Assembly: GCF_013393905.1 (NCBI RefSeq)
Contig: NZ_CP040279.1
Coordinates: 1 to 64,000 of the forward strand
DNA: 64,000 bases
Source: Nostoc sp. C052
GTDB taxonomy: Bacteria > Cyanobacteriota > Cyanobacteriia > Cyanobacteriales > Nostocaceae
Reading direction: 5' to 3'
Numbering within the stretch: position 1 is the stretch's first letter; each line of letters starts with the position of its first letter. Both the position numbers and the translations under genes were made by a program. This document shows, piece by piece, positions 33,097 to 44,395 of this stretch. The notes under the pieces are model-generated. The model saw only the letters and a program-made list of their open reading frames with translations. It was not told the origin of the DNA and made no database searches.

Positions 33097-33296
33097 AAGA
33101 ATTGAGATTGGAGATTTGGGGTTTTGGTAGTCATGGTTTGGTAGTTACGATGAATTTGGTAGTCATAATGGTTAATATCTATTTATATAGAGGGCGTGAC
33201 TACGGTATCAGAACTTGATACAAAATACCGCTCTTCTCAGTGGTAACTATCAAAAGCTGTATAAAATCCAGCATTAGCAAAACAGTACAACATTGA
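33097..33296 (+). repeat. 221-bp tandem unit, copy 2
   Basis: Same order of motifs as copy 1. The spacer of GTATCA-N5-TGATAC has changed (GATTT to GAACT) while both arms are intact, which points to selection on the arms. Confidence 0.8.
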
Positions 33297-33402
33297 GATG
33301 GTGGCGCGGCTATGCCAGTGAAAAGACGCGGCAACGTAGTTGTAAGTCTTGGGCATTGGACTAGGGGTGAAGCGCTTGCTCCCTTAGCGATCGCCTACGG
33401 TG

Positions 33403-33536
33403 GGATACTGTTGGCGAAAGTGTTACAAACGCAGGGACAAAAGTGTTACAACTCAAAGCCGCAACTACAGATTGAAGGTTTGAGCTTACGTAATACTTAA
33501 TAAGACAATAATGTATTACATTCGCCAACAGTATCC
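33403..33536. repeat. 16-bp inverted repeat, 102-bp loop
   Basis: GGATACTGTTGGCGAA at 33403-33418 and its exact complement TTCGCCAACAGTATCC at 33521-33536. Between them are two AAGTGTTACAA direct repeats and GTAATAC...GTATTAC. Could be a small non-autonomous mobile element or a protein-binding site; no gene in 33,297-34,127. Confidence 0.75.
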
Positions 33537-34127
33537 GGTGGCGGGTAAGCTGGGAGCTAGCCAGAAGAAAATAATAAAGCATAACTACTGGAGCGATTGC
33601 CATTGTAAAACAGGAGACGCGGCAACGCAGTTGCCAGTCCAGTCCACCACACCACAGATGTCAATAACCGCGCTGACGATTCTGTGCGATGGCGTAACCG
33701 CTCTCTGTCTTGCCAACGCTAACCATAAGGTAAAGTAGTTAATATAGCTAAAGTAATAAATAAAAGTGATAAAAAGTGCAATGCTGGAAGTTTAGCTTGT
33801 CGCTCTCTTGCGATCGCTAATCATAGATTTGTTCCAGCCAGTTACTCAAATTGCTACTAAAAACCCAATGAATGAATTTTGGGTAAGGGCTGGACGCGAT
33901 GATTTTCTCTAAGAATTTTGAGGAGCGTAGCTTGCTGCCAACTCTTGGAGACGTTGCGCGTAGCTTGCTTTCACGAAGTGGTACGGCATCGCTTTCTCTA
34001 AGAAATTTTGCTGGCTGTCAAAGAATAGTCACAACCTGTTATCGCTTTCAAAACTTGTTATTACAAATGTCTAACCAATAGATGCGGTATGGAGGCGTAG
34101 CTTGCCTCTACTAGCGCGGCTACAGAA

Positions 34128-34158
34128 GTTATGCCCTAAAATTTTAAATAGGCATAAC
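34128..34158 (+). promoter_or_regulatory. Inverted repeat GTTATGCC-N15-GGCATAAC before the subtelomeric gene
   Basis: Perfect 8-bp arms 14 bp upstream of the ATG at 34172. The paralogue at 53,893 has the same arms at the same place, so it is a likely operator. GTTATGCC occurs again at the 3' end of the gene. Confidence 0.6.
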
Positions 34159-34171
34159 CACTATAACTGCC

Positions 34172-34608
34172 ATGACAGACCGCATCGACCAAATCATAGA
34201 GAAGCTTCAACAATTAAAGGAAATCAGGCAGCATCTGGTCAATGAACCAATGTCTGAATCTGGGGTCTGGATTCATCAGTATGAGGTACGCAAAAAATAT
34301 AAAAAAGATGGTGAAATCTACTGGTATGTATACGCAAAATGGCAAGCTAATGAGCCAATTTTCAAGAGAAACCCAAAAGCTAGGCTAAAAGGGATTGTCA
34401 AGCGCGGCAAGAACCCAGACTATACCTGTCACCAACACATAGGCAGGGTCAGCAGTAGCACAGGGCTAGGAACTGATTCAGAGGTCGCGTCGCGATCGCA
34501 TATCAAGAGTGGGAAAATCGCAAGCGGTTAGACGCGCTTGATAAAGCACTTGATGAGATAGAAAACGCGCTCATAGGAGTTATGCCAGAAGAAAATAATA
34601 AAACATAA
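34172..34608 (+). pseudogene. Subtelomeric conserved gene with frameshift at a HIP1 site
   Basis: Frame 1: MTDRIDQIIEKLQQLKEIRQ (helical), then IHQYEVRKKYKKDGEIYWYV, NEPIFKRNPKARLKGIVKRG and YTCHQHIGRVSSSTG, a basic, likely nucleic-acid-binding fold. At GAGGTCGCGTCGCGATCGCA the frame changes; the second frame continues naturally (AIAYQEWENRKRLDALDKAL... to a TAA at 34606). Removing 5 bp at the duplicated GCGTC restores a protein of about 143 aa; as it stands it stops at 34531 (119 aa). A paralogue is at 53,893. No family recognised. Confidence 0.65.
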
Positions 34609-34826
34609 CTATTAAAGCGATGATGTAACGGCTCGGTAGGCGATCGCCACCGGAAAGGGCGGGTACGCCATCACAGGGAGATGTCACCACGCTGCTAATG
34701 TTACGCCGCCAACATCACCACAGCGATCGCAGGAGACGCGGCAACGCCGCCGTCGGTCAGGCAACGCAGTTGCCAGTCAAGACCACCAACGTCACCACAG
34801 CGAAGGCGAGAGACGCGATAAATCAA
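34609..34826. repeat. HIP1-rich repeat mosaic
   Basis: Closely packed GCGATCGC, GAGACGCGGCAACG, GGCAACGCAGTTGCCAGTC and CACCACAG elements, GC-rich, without a gene. A related mosaic lies at about 54,610-54,780. Confidence 0.7.
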
Positions 34827-35100
34827 TAACCTGTTACTACGTAAATCTGTTATAGATTATTGTCCATAACCTGTTAATAAATTTGATCAAGCTAAATAAC
34901 AGGATAGCATATACATACTGTTATGAGTTTATGCACTATTCTAACCACTAGTCATAACCCTTGCTATGTAAGCATTATGGGTACAGACAATCTTAACACG
35001 TTATGCAGAGATGAACAGGTTATGATTAACCAGTTAACGCATATATCAACTTGTTAACAAAGACATGATACCTTCTCTAACCTGTTACGTCTGTTAATTT
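34827..35100 (+). repeat. AT-rich terminal region with TAACCTGTTA repeats
   Basis: TAACCTGTTA at 34827-34836, 34867-34876 and 35078-35087; complement form GAACAGGTTA at 35013-35022; weaker versions (ATAACAGGA, ACTGTTATGA, AACCAGTTAAC, CTTGTTAAC) between. The composition switches sharply from the GC-rich mosaic before 34,822. The last repeat is part of the terminal palindrome. Confidence 0.8.
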
Positions 35101-35122
35101 AAATTAACAGACGTAACAGGTA
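35078..35122. other. Palindrome centre 1: putative hairpin telomere
   Basis: TAACCTGTTACGTCTGTTAATTT is followed at 35,101 by its reverse complement; the centre is TTT|AAA at 35,100/35,101. From here the sequence retraces itself for over 12 kb. The same centre, to the base, recurs at 62,262/62,263. This is what is expected when both strands of a covalently closed hairpin end are read in one pass. Confidence 0.8.
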
Positions 35123-35569
35123 GAAAGAAGGTATCATGTCTTTGTTAACAAGTTGATATATGCGTTAACTGGTTAATCATAACCTGTTCATCTCTGCATA
35201 ACATGTTAAATGTCTGTACCCATAATGCTTACATAGCAGGGTTATGACTAGTGGTTAGAATAGTGCATAAACTCATAACGTATGTATATGCTATCTGTTA
35301 TTTAGCTTGATCAAATTTATTAACAGGTTATGGACAATAATCTATAACAGATTTACGTAGTAACAGGTTATTGTTTATCGCGTCTCTCGCCTTCGCTGTG
35401 GTGACGTTGGTGTGACTGGCAACTGCGTTGCCTGACCGCGGCGGCGTTGCCGCGTCTCCGCGATCGCTGTGGTGATGTTGGCGGCGCTTGGCAGCGTGTG
35501 AATCTCCCTGTGATGTACCCGCCCCGGTGGCGATCGCCTACCGAGCCGTTACTCATCGCTTTAATTGTT

Positions 35570-35952
35570 TTATTTTTTCTTCTGGCATAACTCCTATGAG
35601 CGCGTTTTCTCATCAGGATGCTTTATCAAGCGCGTCTGGCCGCTGCGATACTCTTGATATGCGATCGCGACGCGACCTCTGGTCGTTCTAGCCTGTCGCT
35701 GACCCTGCCTATGTGTGGTGACAGGTATAGTCTGGGTTCTTGCCGCGCTTGACAATCCCAGCGGGTTTCTCTTGAAAATTGGCTCGTGCTTGCCATTTTG
35801 CGTATACATACCGGTAGATTTCACCATCTTTATATTTTTGCGTACCTCATACTGATGAATCAGACCCAATTCAGACATTGGTTCATTGACCGATGCTGCC
35901 TGTTTCCTTTAATGTTGAAGCTTCTCTATGTTTGGTCGATGCGATCTGTCAT
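35570..35952 (-). pseudogene. Degraded copy of the 34172 subtelomeric gene
   Basis: Same order of motifs with several 1-base losses; the KAR/GIVKRG part is deleted. Confidence 0.7.
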
Positions 35953-38900
35953 GGCGGTTATAGTGGTTATGCCTATTTAAAATTTAGGGCATAACAGTAG
36001 CCGCGCAGTAGAAGCAAGCTACGCCTCCATACCGCATCTGTGGTTAGACATTTGTAATAACAAGTTTTGAAAGCGATAACAGGTTGTGACTGATTTGACA
36101 GCCAGCAAAACTTGGAAAAGTGCCATACCACTTCGTGCAAGCTACGCGCAACGTCTCAAGATGCGGCAACTACGCTCCTCAAAATTCTTAGAGAAAATCA
36201 TCGCGTCCAGCCACCCAAAATTCATTCATTGGGTTTTTAGTAACGGTAACTGGCTGGAACAAATCTATGATTAGCGATCGCAGAAGGCGACAAGCTAAAC
36301 TTCCGGCATTGCACTTTTATCACTTTTATTTATTACTTTAGCTATATTAACTACTTTACCTTATGGTTAGCGTTGGCAAGAAAAACGGTACGCCATCGCA
36401 CAGAATCGTCAGCGCGGTTATTGCATCTGTGGTGTGGTGAACTGGACTGGCAACTGCGTTGCCGCGTCTCCTGTTTTGTGGCAATCGCTCCAGTAGTATG
36501 CTTTATTATTTTCTTCTGGCTAACTCCCAGCACCCGCCACCGGATACTGTTGGCGAATGTAATACATTATTGTCTTATTAAGTATTACGTAGCTCAAACC
36601 TTCAATCTGTAGTTGCGGCTTTGAGTTGTAACACTTTTGTCCCCTGCGTTTGTACACTTTCGCCAACAGTATCCCACCGTAAGCGATCGCTAAGGGAGCA
36701 AGCGCTTCACCCTAGTCAATGCCCAAGACTTCAACTACGTTGCCGCGTCTTTTCACTGGCATAGCCGCGCCACCATCTCAATGTTGTACTGTTTTGCTAA
36801 TGCTGGATTTTATACAGCTTTTGATAGTTACCACTGAGAAGAGCGGTATTTTGTATCAAGTTCTGATACCGTAGTCACGCCCTCTATAAAATAGATATTA
36901 ACCATTATGACTACCAAATTCATCGTAACTACCAAACCATGACTACCAAAACCCCAAATCTCCAATCTCAATTCTTGACCTGACTACGGGCGATCCTTCA
37001 TTTCTGTACTGGCTTGGCAATGCTGGGTTTTCTACATTTTTGGTAGTCACCACTGAAGAACCGCATTTTATATCAAAATCTGATACCGTAGTCACGCTCT
37101 CTATATAAATAGATATTAATCATCATGACTACCAAATCCATCATGACTACCAGACTATAACTACCAAAGCCCAAATCCCCAATCTCAATTCTAGCGGCTA
37201 CGAGCGTAACTGCAGGCGGATCGCTTCTCCTTGTTCCTATTCCCCCACTACTGACTCTCTCGCCTCTAGCTCGACTGCATCTGAAGGCTAGGCATCAGGC
37301 ATTGGGCATTAGGCATTAGGCATTAGGCATTAGGCATTAGTGTTGGTGTGAGGAAGAGGCGTGAGCAAGCTCGCTCTACTCCTGGCGGCCTATTAGACAT
37401 TGAAGATAAAAGATTGATGACGGGCGTTGTAATTCCATCTGTGAAGCTGATCTACTTGTCGTTTTTGAGTTTTGTGATCGGGTGAGATCGCTCTGTGTTT
37501 ACCTTGCCTCCCAATTGAATTGGTAGCCACAGTCCCCTCTCGACACTCCCAAGACCTTCGGTTAAGAAGTTTTGCGTTGACGTAGAGGTAGAAGAAAACA
37601 GGAGGAAAAGGACTAATTGTCTATCAACTCTTTCCCCTGCCTCTGCTGATTGGACACAAGCGTTGTAAAACCTCAGTCACTTTTGTAGTTCTTTGCAGTT
37701 TTATCGGACTCATTTTTGGCTGATTCTTGATTTTTACCTCAACAAACTTTCCGCCAAATAAGGCGTACTGTGCGTCATCAAAAGATGGATTACAGAGCTT
37801 AAAAGCTTTTAAGCGAATTTCCGATAATTTACCAATTGTGGGGAGCAAATGGGAGACTTATTATAAGTATTGGAAACTGTTTGGATTTGGGAATTTTTGA
37901 GCTAATGAGAATTTTGTGAATGGATGATTTAAAAGGTGTAAAAGGTAAAAAAAAATTGGAGATTTGGGAGATGTTGTCTAGATATTGGGAGATGTTGAAT
38001 GTAGTTGGTGAGGATTGGGAATTTGGAGATTTTGTAGAGATATTCTCAAATGCACGAATTTAGTCAAATCAATTAACTAGTGCCAAAACTGTAATATTTC
38101 TTGATAAATATATCAATAATCACGGTTTGAGCGGTTCTTCTTGAGGTAATTATCGGTTGTTTCTGCAAAAAAGGTCAAAAATAGGGGAAAATTTTTTTGT
38201 GGATTTTGTTTCTTTAACAAACTTCGGCGGGTCTAAGTCCCCGGCTACAAAAGAAACGCAAGTTTGGCATGACAACAGCGGATCGCATAACCGAACCCCT
38301 TCGAGACCTAAAAGCCACCGCTCTTGATTTTGCTCCCGGCAGTAGTTAGAAGAATGCCTTAGACAATGAATGGCGCGACGATGCCTGCGGTTCTTGCTAG
38401 CCGAACCACCTTCTTCGACCTATGCTTAATTTCCGAAGCGATCGCACTCCCTGCCCTTACCAAAATCGCCTAAAGCAGTTTTTGCATTGGGCATTGGTGT
38501 TGAAGAAGATCGCCCGTAGTCATGCTACGCTCTCTCCCTGGTGGCTATTAGACATTGGAGATTAGGGATTGGTGAAATGGGCGTTGTCATTCCATCTGTG
38601 AACTGATCTGCTTTGTCGTTTTTGATAGTTCTTTTGTAGTCAATTTTAGCTGATTGCATCGCGTCAACCATCCACCTAACACTGCTAAAATAATTTTTTT
38701 ATCCCAAATTTTCATTTTTCGCTTCAAACCATCCAAAAATGGCTGAGGTTACAAAATAAGCAGTGAGTACGTTTATTTTATTCTCTAATCGAAGAATTGT
38801 TGCGGACAAAAAAATAGCGATTCCTAAAGCAGTCGTAGAGCGATCCCAGAACAGGTTGTAGACCAGTCGTAGAAAAATTAGTAATTGCTGAAGCGATTCC

Positions 38901-39419
38901 TAAATAGTCGTAGAGCAGTCTTAGAACAGTTGTAGACTAGTCGTAGACCAGTCCAAGTAATTATAATTTGCTATACAATTTAGTAATTTAAAATCCACTA
39001 ATTACATAAACTTAGTGGTGATTATGTAATTAGTTTGTAAGGAAAAAATTACTTTAATTCTCCTGACTTAAAGCCTTCACCACTTAGAAATTCTTCAGTT
39101 ATCAGCAACAGAATTTTATCTGTGTCCTTGCCCTTGTTGGCATAGCTGGCAGGGGACTGAGGTCTTTCTTGTTCTCCATACCGAGCTTAGCATTATGGCT
39201 AATCACCTCATCCTTTACTGCTTTTCTCCTGTTGTAATGTTGGTTGGTTGTTTCTAATTGATTATTGACTTTTCTAACTGGTTGATGGCTTGCCGTAACT
39301 GCAACTCCGCCTCTAGTGAGCGGTTACGCTGTGTGCTGACTGTAATTGCTGGCTATCTAAACGGTCGGAAAAGCTATACATTACCGAAGTCTGAAGGTTG
39401 TATGTGTATGGGGATAAAA

Positions 39420-40160
39420 ATGGTGCAAGATGATCGTTATACACTTGCCACAGAGGTTAGGCACATCGCTTTCAATCTCAGCATCATCCACAAGCCTATA
39501 CAGAATTCTTATTCCGGCAAGATGAACGAGCGAGAATGTTAGTAGCTGACATTGGTGCGGAGGCTAATGTTTCTAACTGGCTGACAACAGGTTGGTTCTG
39601 GCGGCTCCATTTTTGGTGTAGATATGAGTCTTTGCAGCAGAAAAGGCACAGCAGAATTCACAGGCTCAGGGTTTAAGCAATATAAATTTACCCTTGGCAA
39701 TGCCTACGATAGGATTACCTAAAAATCTTTTGACTGTTTACTGCCGCTTTTGCTAATGCACTTATCGTCCTGCTGATGCACTCGACAAATGCGATCGCTC
39801 TGGTGAATTAATGGTGTGCGAAGAAGCTTTCTGTGCTTTTGTGATCCGCCATCCCCTATGAGCGTTGTTTTGAACTTTTCTTAGCTATCAGCGACATTCG
39901 CGATCGCATTTTCGTCTTGGAACCACGCTATACCGAGTTTTCGAGGATGTTGAGTTGGTTGCACCATCCGTTTCTTTGGTGCAACCCATTGTATGCGCTC
40001 TAACACCAAGCGCTAGTGTTATCATTATTTGAGCAGTTGATGCTTTCGTGGCTGGACTGACAACACAGAAGAGATTGACCAGACGATGCCCAAATAAGGG
40101 CATTGTGACGAAACAACAATATTTTGCATCCCTCGCGTCACGCATTTGGCGCAAAAATAA
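39420..40160 (+). pseudogene. Degraded copy of the methyltransferase gene
   Basis: Inverted copy of 29730-30536. MVQDDRYTLAT is intact, motif I ADIGCGTG is broken (ADIGAEAN) and frames shift repeatedly. Confidence 0.75.
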
Positions 40161-40234
40161 GTTTATTGTTCCGTTTCCGGTTTCAAAATGCGATGGCATA
40201 CCCGCCCGCCATAGGCATCGCTCTAAACCCGTTA

Positions 40235-40773
40235 ATGGGGATAATCTACTGGTTGGCAAACTCCCCGTAATACGGAAGAGCAATCAGCAAACTATTTCCA
40301 GAAGTGAAACCCCACCAGCACGTAGAGCAGAGGTGATGATGATGATGCCCTGCTAAAGTGAAAAGCGCGGATTTGGACTATCAGCAACGTGAGTGAAACC
40401 AAGCCAGTGCGGCGGCGACATGTGACCTAGCTCCAGTGCATTTGAAGACGATAGACCCGTTTACGCTGCATTTACAACCAATGGCTTTACCGGATGCCAG
40501 ATGTTTTGGGCAAGCAGCTTTTGTATTTTGTGATTGATTCTGCTGCTGAATTGCTATGTTGGCGAAACCTGTCGTGTAACAAACGCTGGCGTGAACTCAT
40601 GGCTGTAAAGATTACATCAGCAGTTACCGAGACATTATCGCTATCAGATAGAGACGGCGATTATATTGGTTTTGGTGGGATGCTCCGGTAACGACGCACA
40701 CGGCAAACTTTAGAACAGGCAATGATTCAAAAATTTAAGTCCCCATTCAACAAGAAAAATGAGGCGCGTTTAA
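40235..40773 (+). pseudogene. Degraded copy of the GIY-YIG gene
   Basis: Inverted copy of 29048-29650; LLYFVIDSAAELL is readable, the rest is in shifting frames. Confidence 0.75.
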
Positions 40774-40795
40774 GTAGGGTTTCGTGGTGATTAAA

Positions 40796-40990
40796 ATGTC
40801 TGATAATTACCTTTTCAAAATCTTGACCAACTACAGCAATGGCATCGGGGTATAAGATGCCAACCTAATAATATTTTCTGTCATGTCGTGCTGCGGTATG
40901 GTGGATGAATTCAGCATTTGATGTTACTTGTATTCAATGCGGTAGCAAGATGTAGAAAGTATTTCATCTTGGCAGTTTCCCGATGACTAA
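40796..40990 (+). pseudogene. Degraded copy of the zinc-ribbon gene
   Basis: Inverted copy of 28824-29027 with several lost bases. Confidence 0.65.
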
Positions 40991-41319
40991 ATCGAAAATG
41001 CTTATTGAATAGTGCGACGGCGAAAGCAGTAGAACGAGTGTGATTGTTTTTTGAAATATAACGCGCCTGACTACTATCCCCGTTCAATAGGAGATTTATT
41101 AGTTGATTATTAATGACATTAATAGTTATTATTCGGGTTTACCGAACCTCAAAATAGAGTAACCCGTAATCTTTTTCATGCCTTTGACGCGTGCGTATCA
41201 TCCTTTTATTAGGTGATGAAAACCGAATTTACGGTTTTAACCATACTTATTATAAATACATAAGCACAAACCAAGTGCAAAAAAACGATTAAACAATAGC
41301 TGAATTTTCGAGAAAAGTT

Positions 41320-41751
41320 ATGGCACTGGTTCGTTACAGCCTGGCAGAATTGAACGCTTTAAACGTCACGTTAATGGCTTGCTTGGAGACACCAGAGTAC
41401 CATCTGCGCGGTTTGACAGAGATTTTATCAAAGTTCCTGCGGCTGAAACTACAAGAAACTGATGATGCTCTGCATTTGAAGCTAGAACTGCCGGGACTGG
41501 AAGCTAAAGACTTAGATATTCAAGTCACCCAAAATGCTGTTCACGATACGAGCGCAAGTCAAACTAAAACCGAAAACAATGGCACTACAGAAGTGAATTC
41601 TACTATGTGGGTTCCAACGTGTAATTCTCTATCTGCTAAGGTTCAAAATACTAATGTCACCGCAGATTATAAAGACGGTATTTTGACACTGCCAAAAACT
41701 GAACAGAAAAGAACAAAGTTGTCAGGTAATTTAGAACAGCCTGCTGCATAG
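41320..41751 (+). pseudogene. Degraded copy of hspA
   Basis: Inverted copy of 28030-28482, 21 bp shorter. The alpha-crystallin core (ETDDALHLKLELPGLEAKDL) is intact, but WQE, the SGERKS strand and GKFQRVIP are lost or altered by paired indels, which is not what selection on a chaperone would leave. Confidence 0.8.
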
Positions 41752-41906
41752 TCTGAAAACCTCCAATGATTGATTGAATAGCTAAAGCTTGGTTGCGGGA
41801 TGACCAACTCTTTTTATGCGATGTCTACGACGGGCTATGCCTACGCTGTTGATTTTCCTCTAAGAATGGTGTAGAGGCGATGCTAACGGCGAGTACGCCG
41901 CACTAA

Positions 41907-42392
41907 TCATTGAGCGTCTATCGCCTCGGTAAGTAGTGCGTGAGTGAAATCCTTCTCGTAATAGCTGGTGTTCATTCATGAAATCGTTATCTAGGATTCC
42001 ATAACATTTAGTCTTTGGGCTATTTCCCCTTACAAAATCATCGGTGAAGACTACTCCAAAATAAGCACTACCTTTAAACCGCTCACCTATCAAGTTGGAT
42101 CAGTAATTCTCCATCATTATGGCAACCAAGCATGGGATACAGCTATATCAATATCTCACTAATAATCAAATCCTCACAGTAGATTTGATTTGGATACCTC
42201 AACAATCCTTTTAAGCAGTTTTCAAAGCAAGCTACGTTCACCTTTAAATAGTGATTTGACCTGATTACAAAAGGTTTACCATAATCCAAAACAGCCTTTG
42301 TTATACTTTATTGAAGTTAGAACGTGTGTTAAGTTGATCAATCAAGTCTGCTTGTTCTTTTAATATCGTCAAGAGACGATCTAGATTATTCA
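41907..42392 (-). pseudogene. Degraded copy of the papain-like 27358 gene
   Basis: Inverted copy; the C-terminal GERFKGSAYFGVVFTDDFVR is readable, the frame is broken upstream of it. Confidence 0.75.
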
Positions 42393-44395
42393 TTATTAAA
42401 TTCTTTATTTAGATTCATTTAATTAAAGGTTAACTAAATATTAAACCACCAATACTTATGAACTCCTGTCAGTTTTGACCCAGCTACTGCGTGTTCATCA
42501 GCCCATGTTGAGTGCTACCATCCCCACGCTCGTAACCATCCCCGCCAAATTTGATACCCCCTCTTCTACTACTTGCATCATCACTTTAATAATCATTTTC
42601 TCAGTTACAGAAATATTATAATATTCTAGTAGCAGAGCTTTGATATCTTTAGTACAAACTGGTCAAAAAATCTAGGCTTTTCTTGAACAATACTAATAAT
42701 TAATTTCTTTAATTCTTCTGCTTTCATTGTCTGAAAATCCCTGTTGTTCTAAATTCTTTAGTTTTTCTAACTTCCGATTTAGAAATCTTTGCATCAGTAG
42801 GTTCACCATTGTCATCAGTTTCGCGTTCCTCGTCCAGCCATTCCAACAGTTCGGCTTTTGAACGAAATGACTATTGATATAGACGCTTCTGATTATAATT
42901 TTTGAGAGCTTGGTAAAGTGCGTCACGATTAGCTTCATTCCATCGCTGCTGATTAGGTAGCGACGACATGGATTCAGAAAACTCTGGCATAACTTCAATT
43001 TTGAATAGCCTCCTTGACTGAACTGCCATCGGTATTGTTATTATCAAAATTTTTTCAATCTTCCAGCGCTTCAATGTAAATCTTGTTGGCAAAAAAGCAT
43101 ATTCCTAGCTAAATATGTATAACCAACACAAACTTATCTTCTTTGGTATAACAACGACATCCATAGTATTCTTATTGCATCTGCGCTCAATATTCTTCAC
43201 CGAACAAAGCCAATATTTCTTTTCAATGCTACGGATCGCTTGTCGTCAAACGCCATAATACCAAGGCTTTGCATAGGTTTAGTTGAGCGATAATCACCGT
43301 TTTCTGTTCGCCAACGTTCTGGTGCATTATTCTGGTGTAGCATCTTCATCGCTTAACAATGTCGTTTAGCGAATAACTATTGCTCTTTCGTTTTCTTGCG
43401 CTCAACCGCTTCTTCTTATTCATGATTTACCTTTTATTGATTGCTTATTGCTTCAATTAACCATTAATATTGATTTTTATTCGAAATAAAATTTAACTCA
43501 ATGCGACCAAATCTTGGGTAGATCGTCATCTGATGGCCCCGTCAGCTGTTTCACCCTTTCCCAAGCTTCAGTAAAGAGTTTTGAAAACCCCCACTATTAT
43601 TTGTTCCCATAAAATACACGTATTATTTCGCAATTCTTTTAAAACATGTTCTAGAAAAGCATAGTTTGGTAAGCATGGCTGAATAATTATTTTATCTTTT
43701 ATATAGTCTTTGTTTTTCTTCAATCGTCCATACATCTTCGTGATACAAATATACGCCAGTCAAAGAAAAACGATATTGTTACCGTAATATGTTTAAAGGT
43801 ATGAGACATAACAACAATCAATAGGTTCATGTTCGCTGACATATTTTGTGATAACTGCTCAATTTCAGACTCCACATCCCATGTGACCATCAACATCAGC
43901 ATACCAGCCGTATTGGTAAGTGCAGCGATCAAGCTTTGACGGTATCATTCACTGCTGTTTTCTCCCTACCTTCAGGTGATAACAAATAACTAACTCCAGG
44001 ATTTCAATTTTTCAAGATGACGGCGCTATTGATCAAAGGCAACAGATTCTACAGCACCAGCTAGCGCTCCTGTATAGCTTTCAGTAGAGAAAATTTTTAA
44101 TCAGTTGAAGTACGTTCAATTACATCTATTTCAGCACATATACACTGTCATAGTAAAAATTCTACTCCTGGTTTCAGACTACAATGTGTTCATCAGTCGT
44201 ATGAATATTTATTGAAAGTTGCTATTATGTCGGGCCAACTCATTTTTGCTTCTTCGTCTTTCAGCTTTCCCCGTCGGGTAGTTCTTCAGACGTACGATGA
44301 TGCCGCCTCGTCTTTTATTTTCGCTTGATTACCTCAGCGGTAATATTCTTTCTTGATACCTTACAACAAAATTTTCATATAACAGTCATGAGCTA

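Noticed and set aside
33312..33738. ORFs of 62 and 75 codons
   Set aside because: They lie across the inverted repeat and HIP1 mosaic; the sequence repeats elsewhere in other frames.
41320..41751. Second functional hspA
   Set aside because: Part of the inverted copy; paired indels remove conserved strands while flanking sequence mirrors the first copy.
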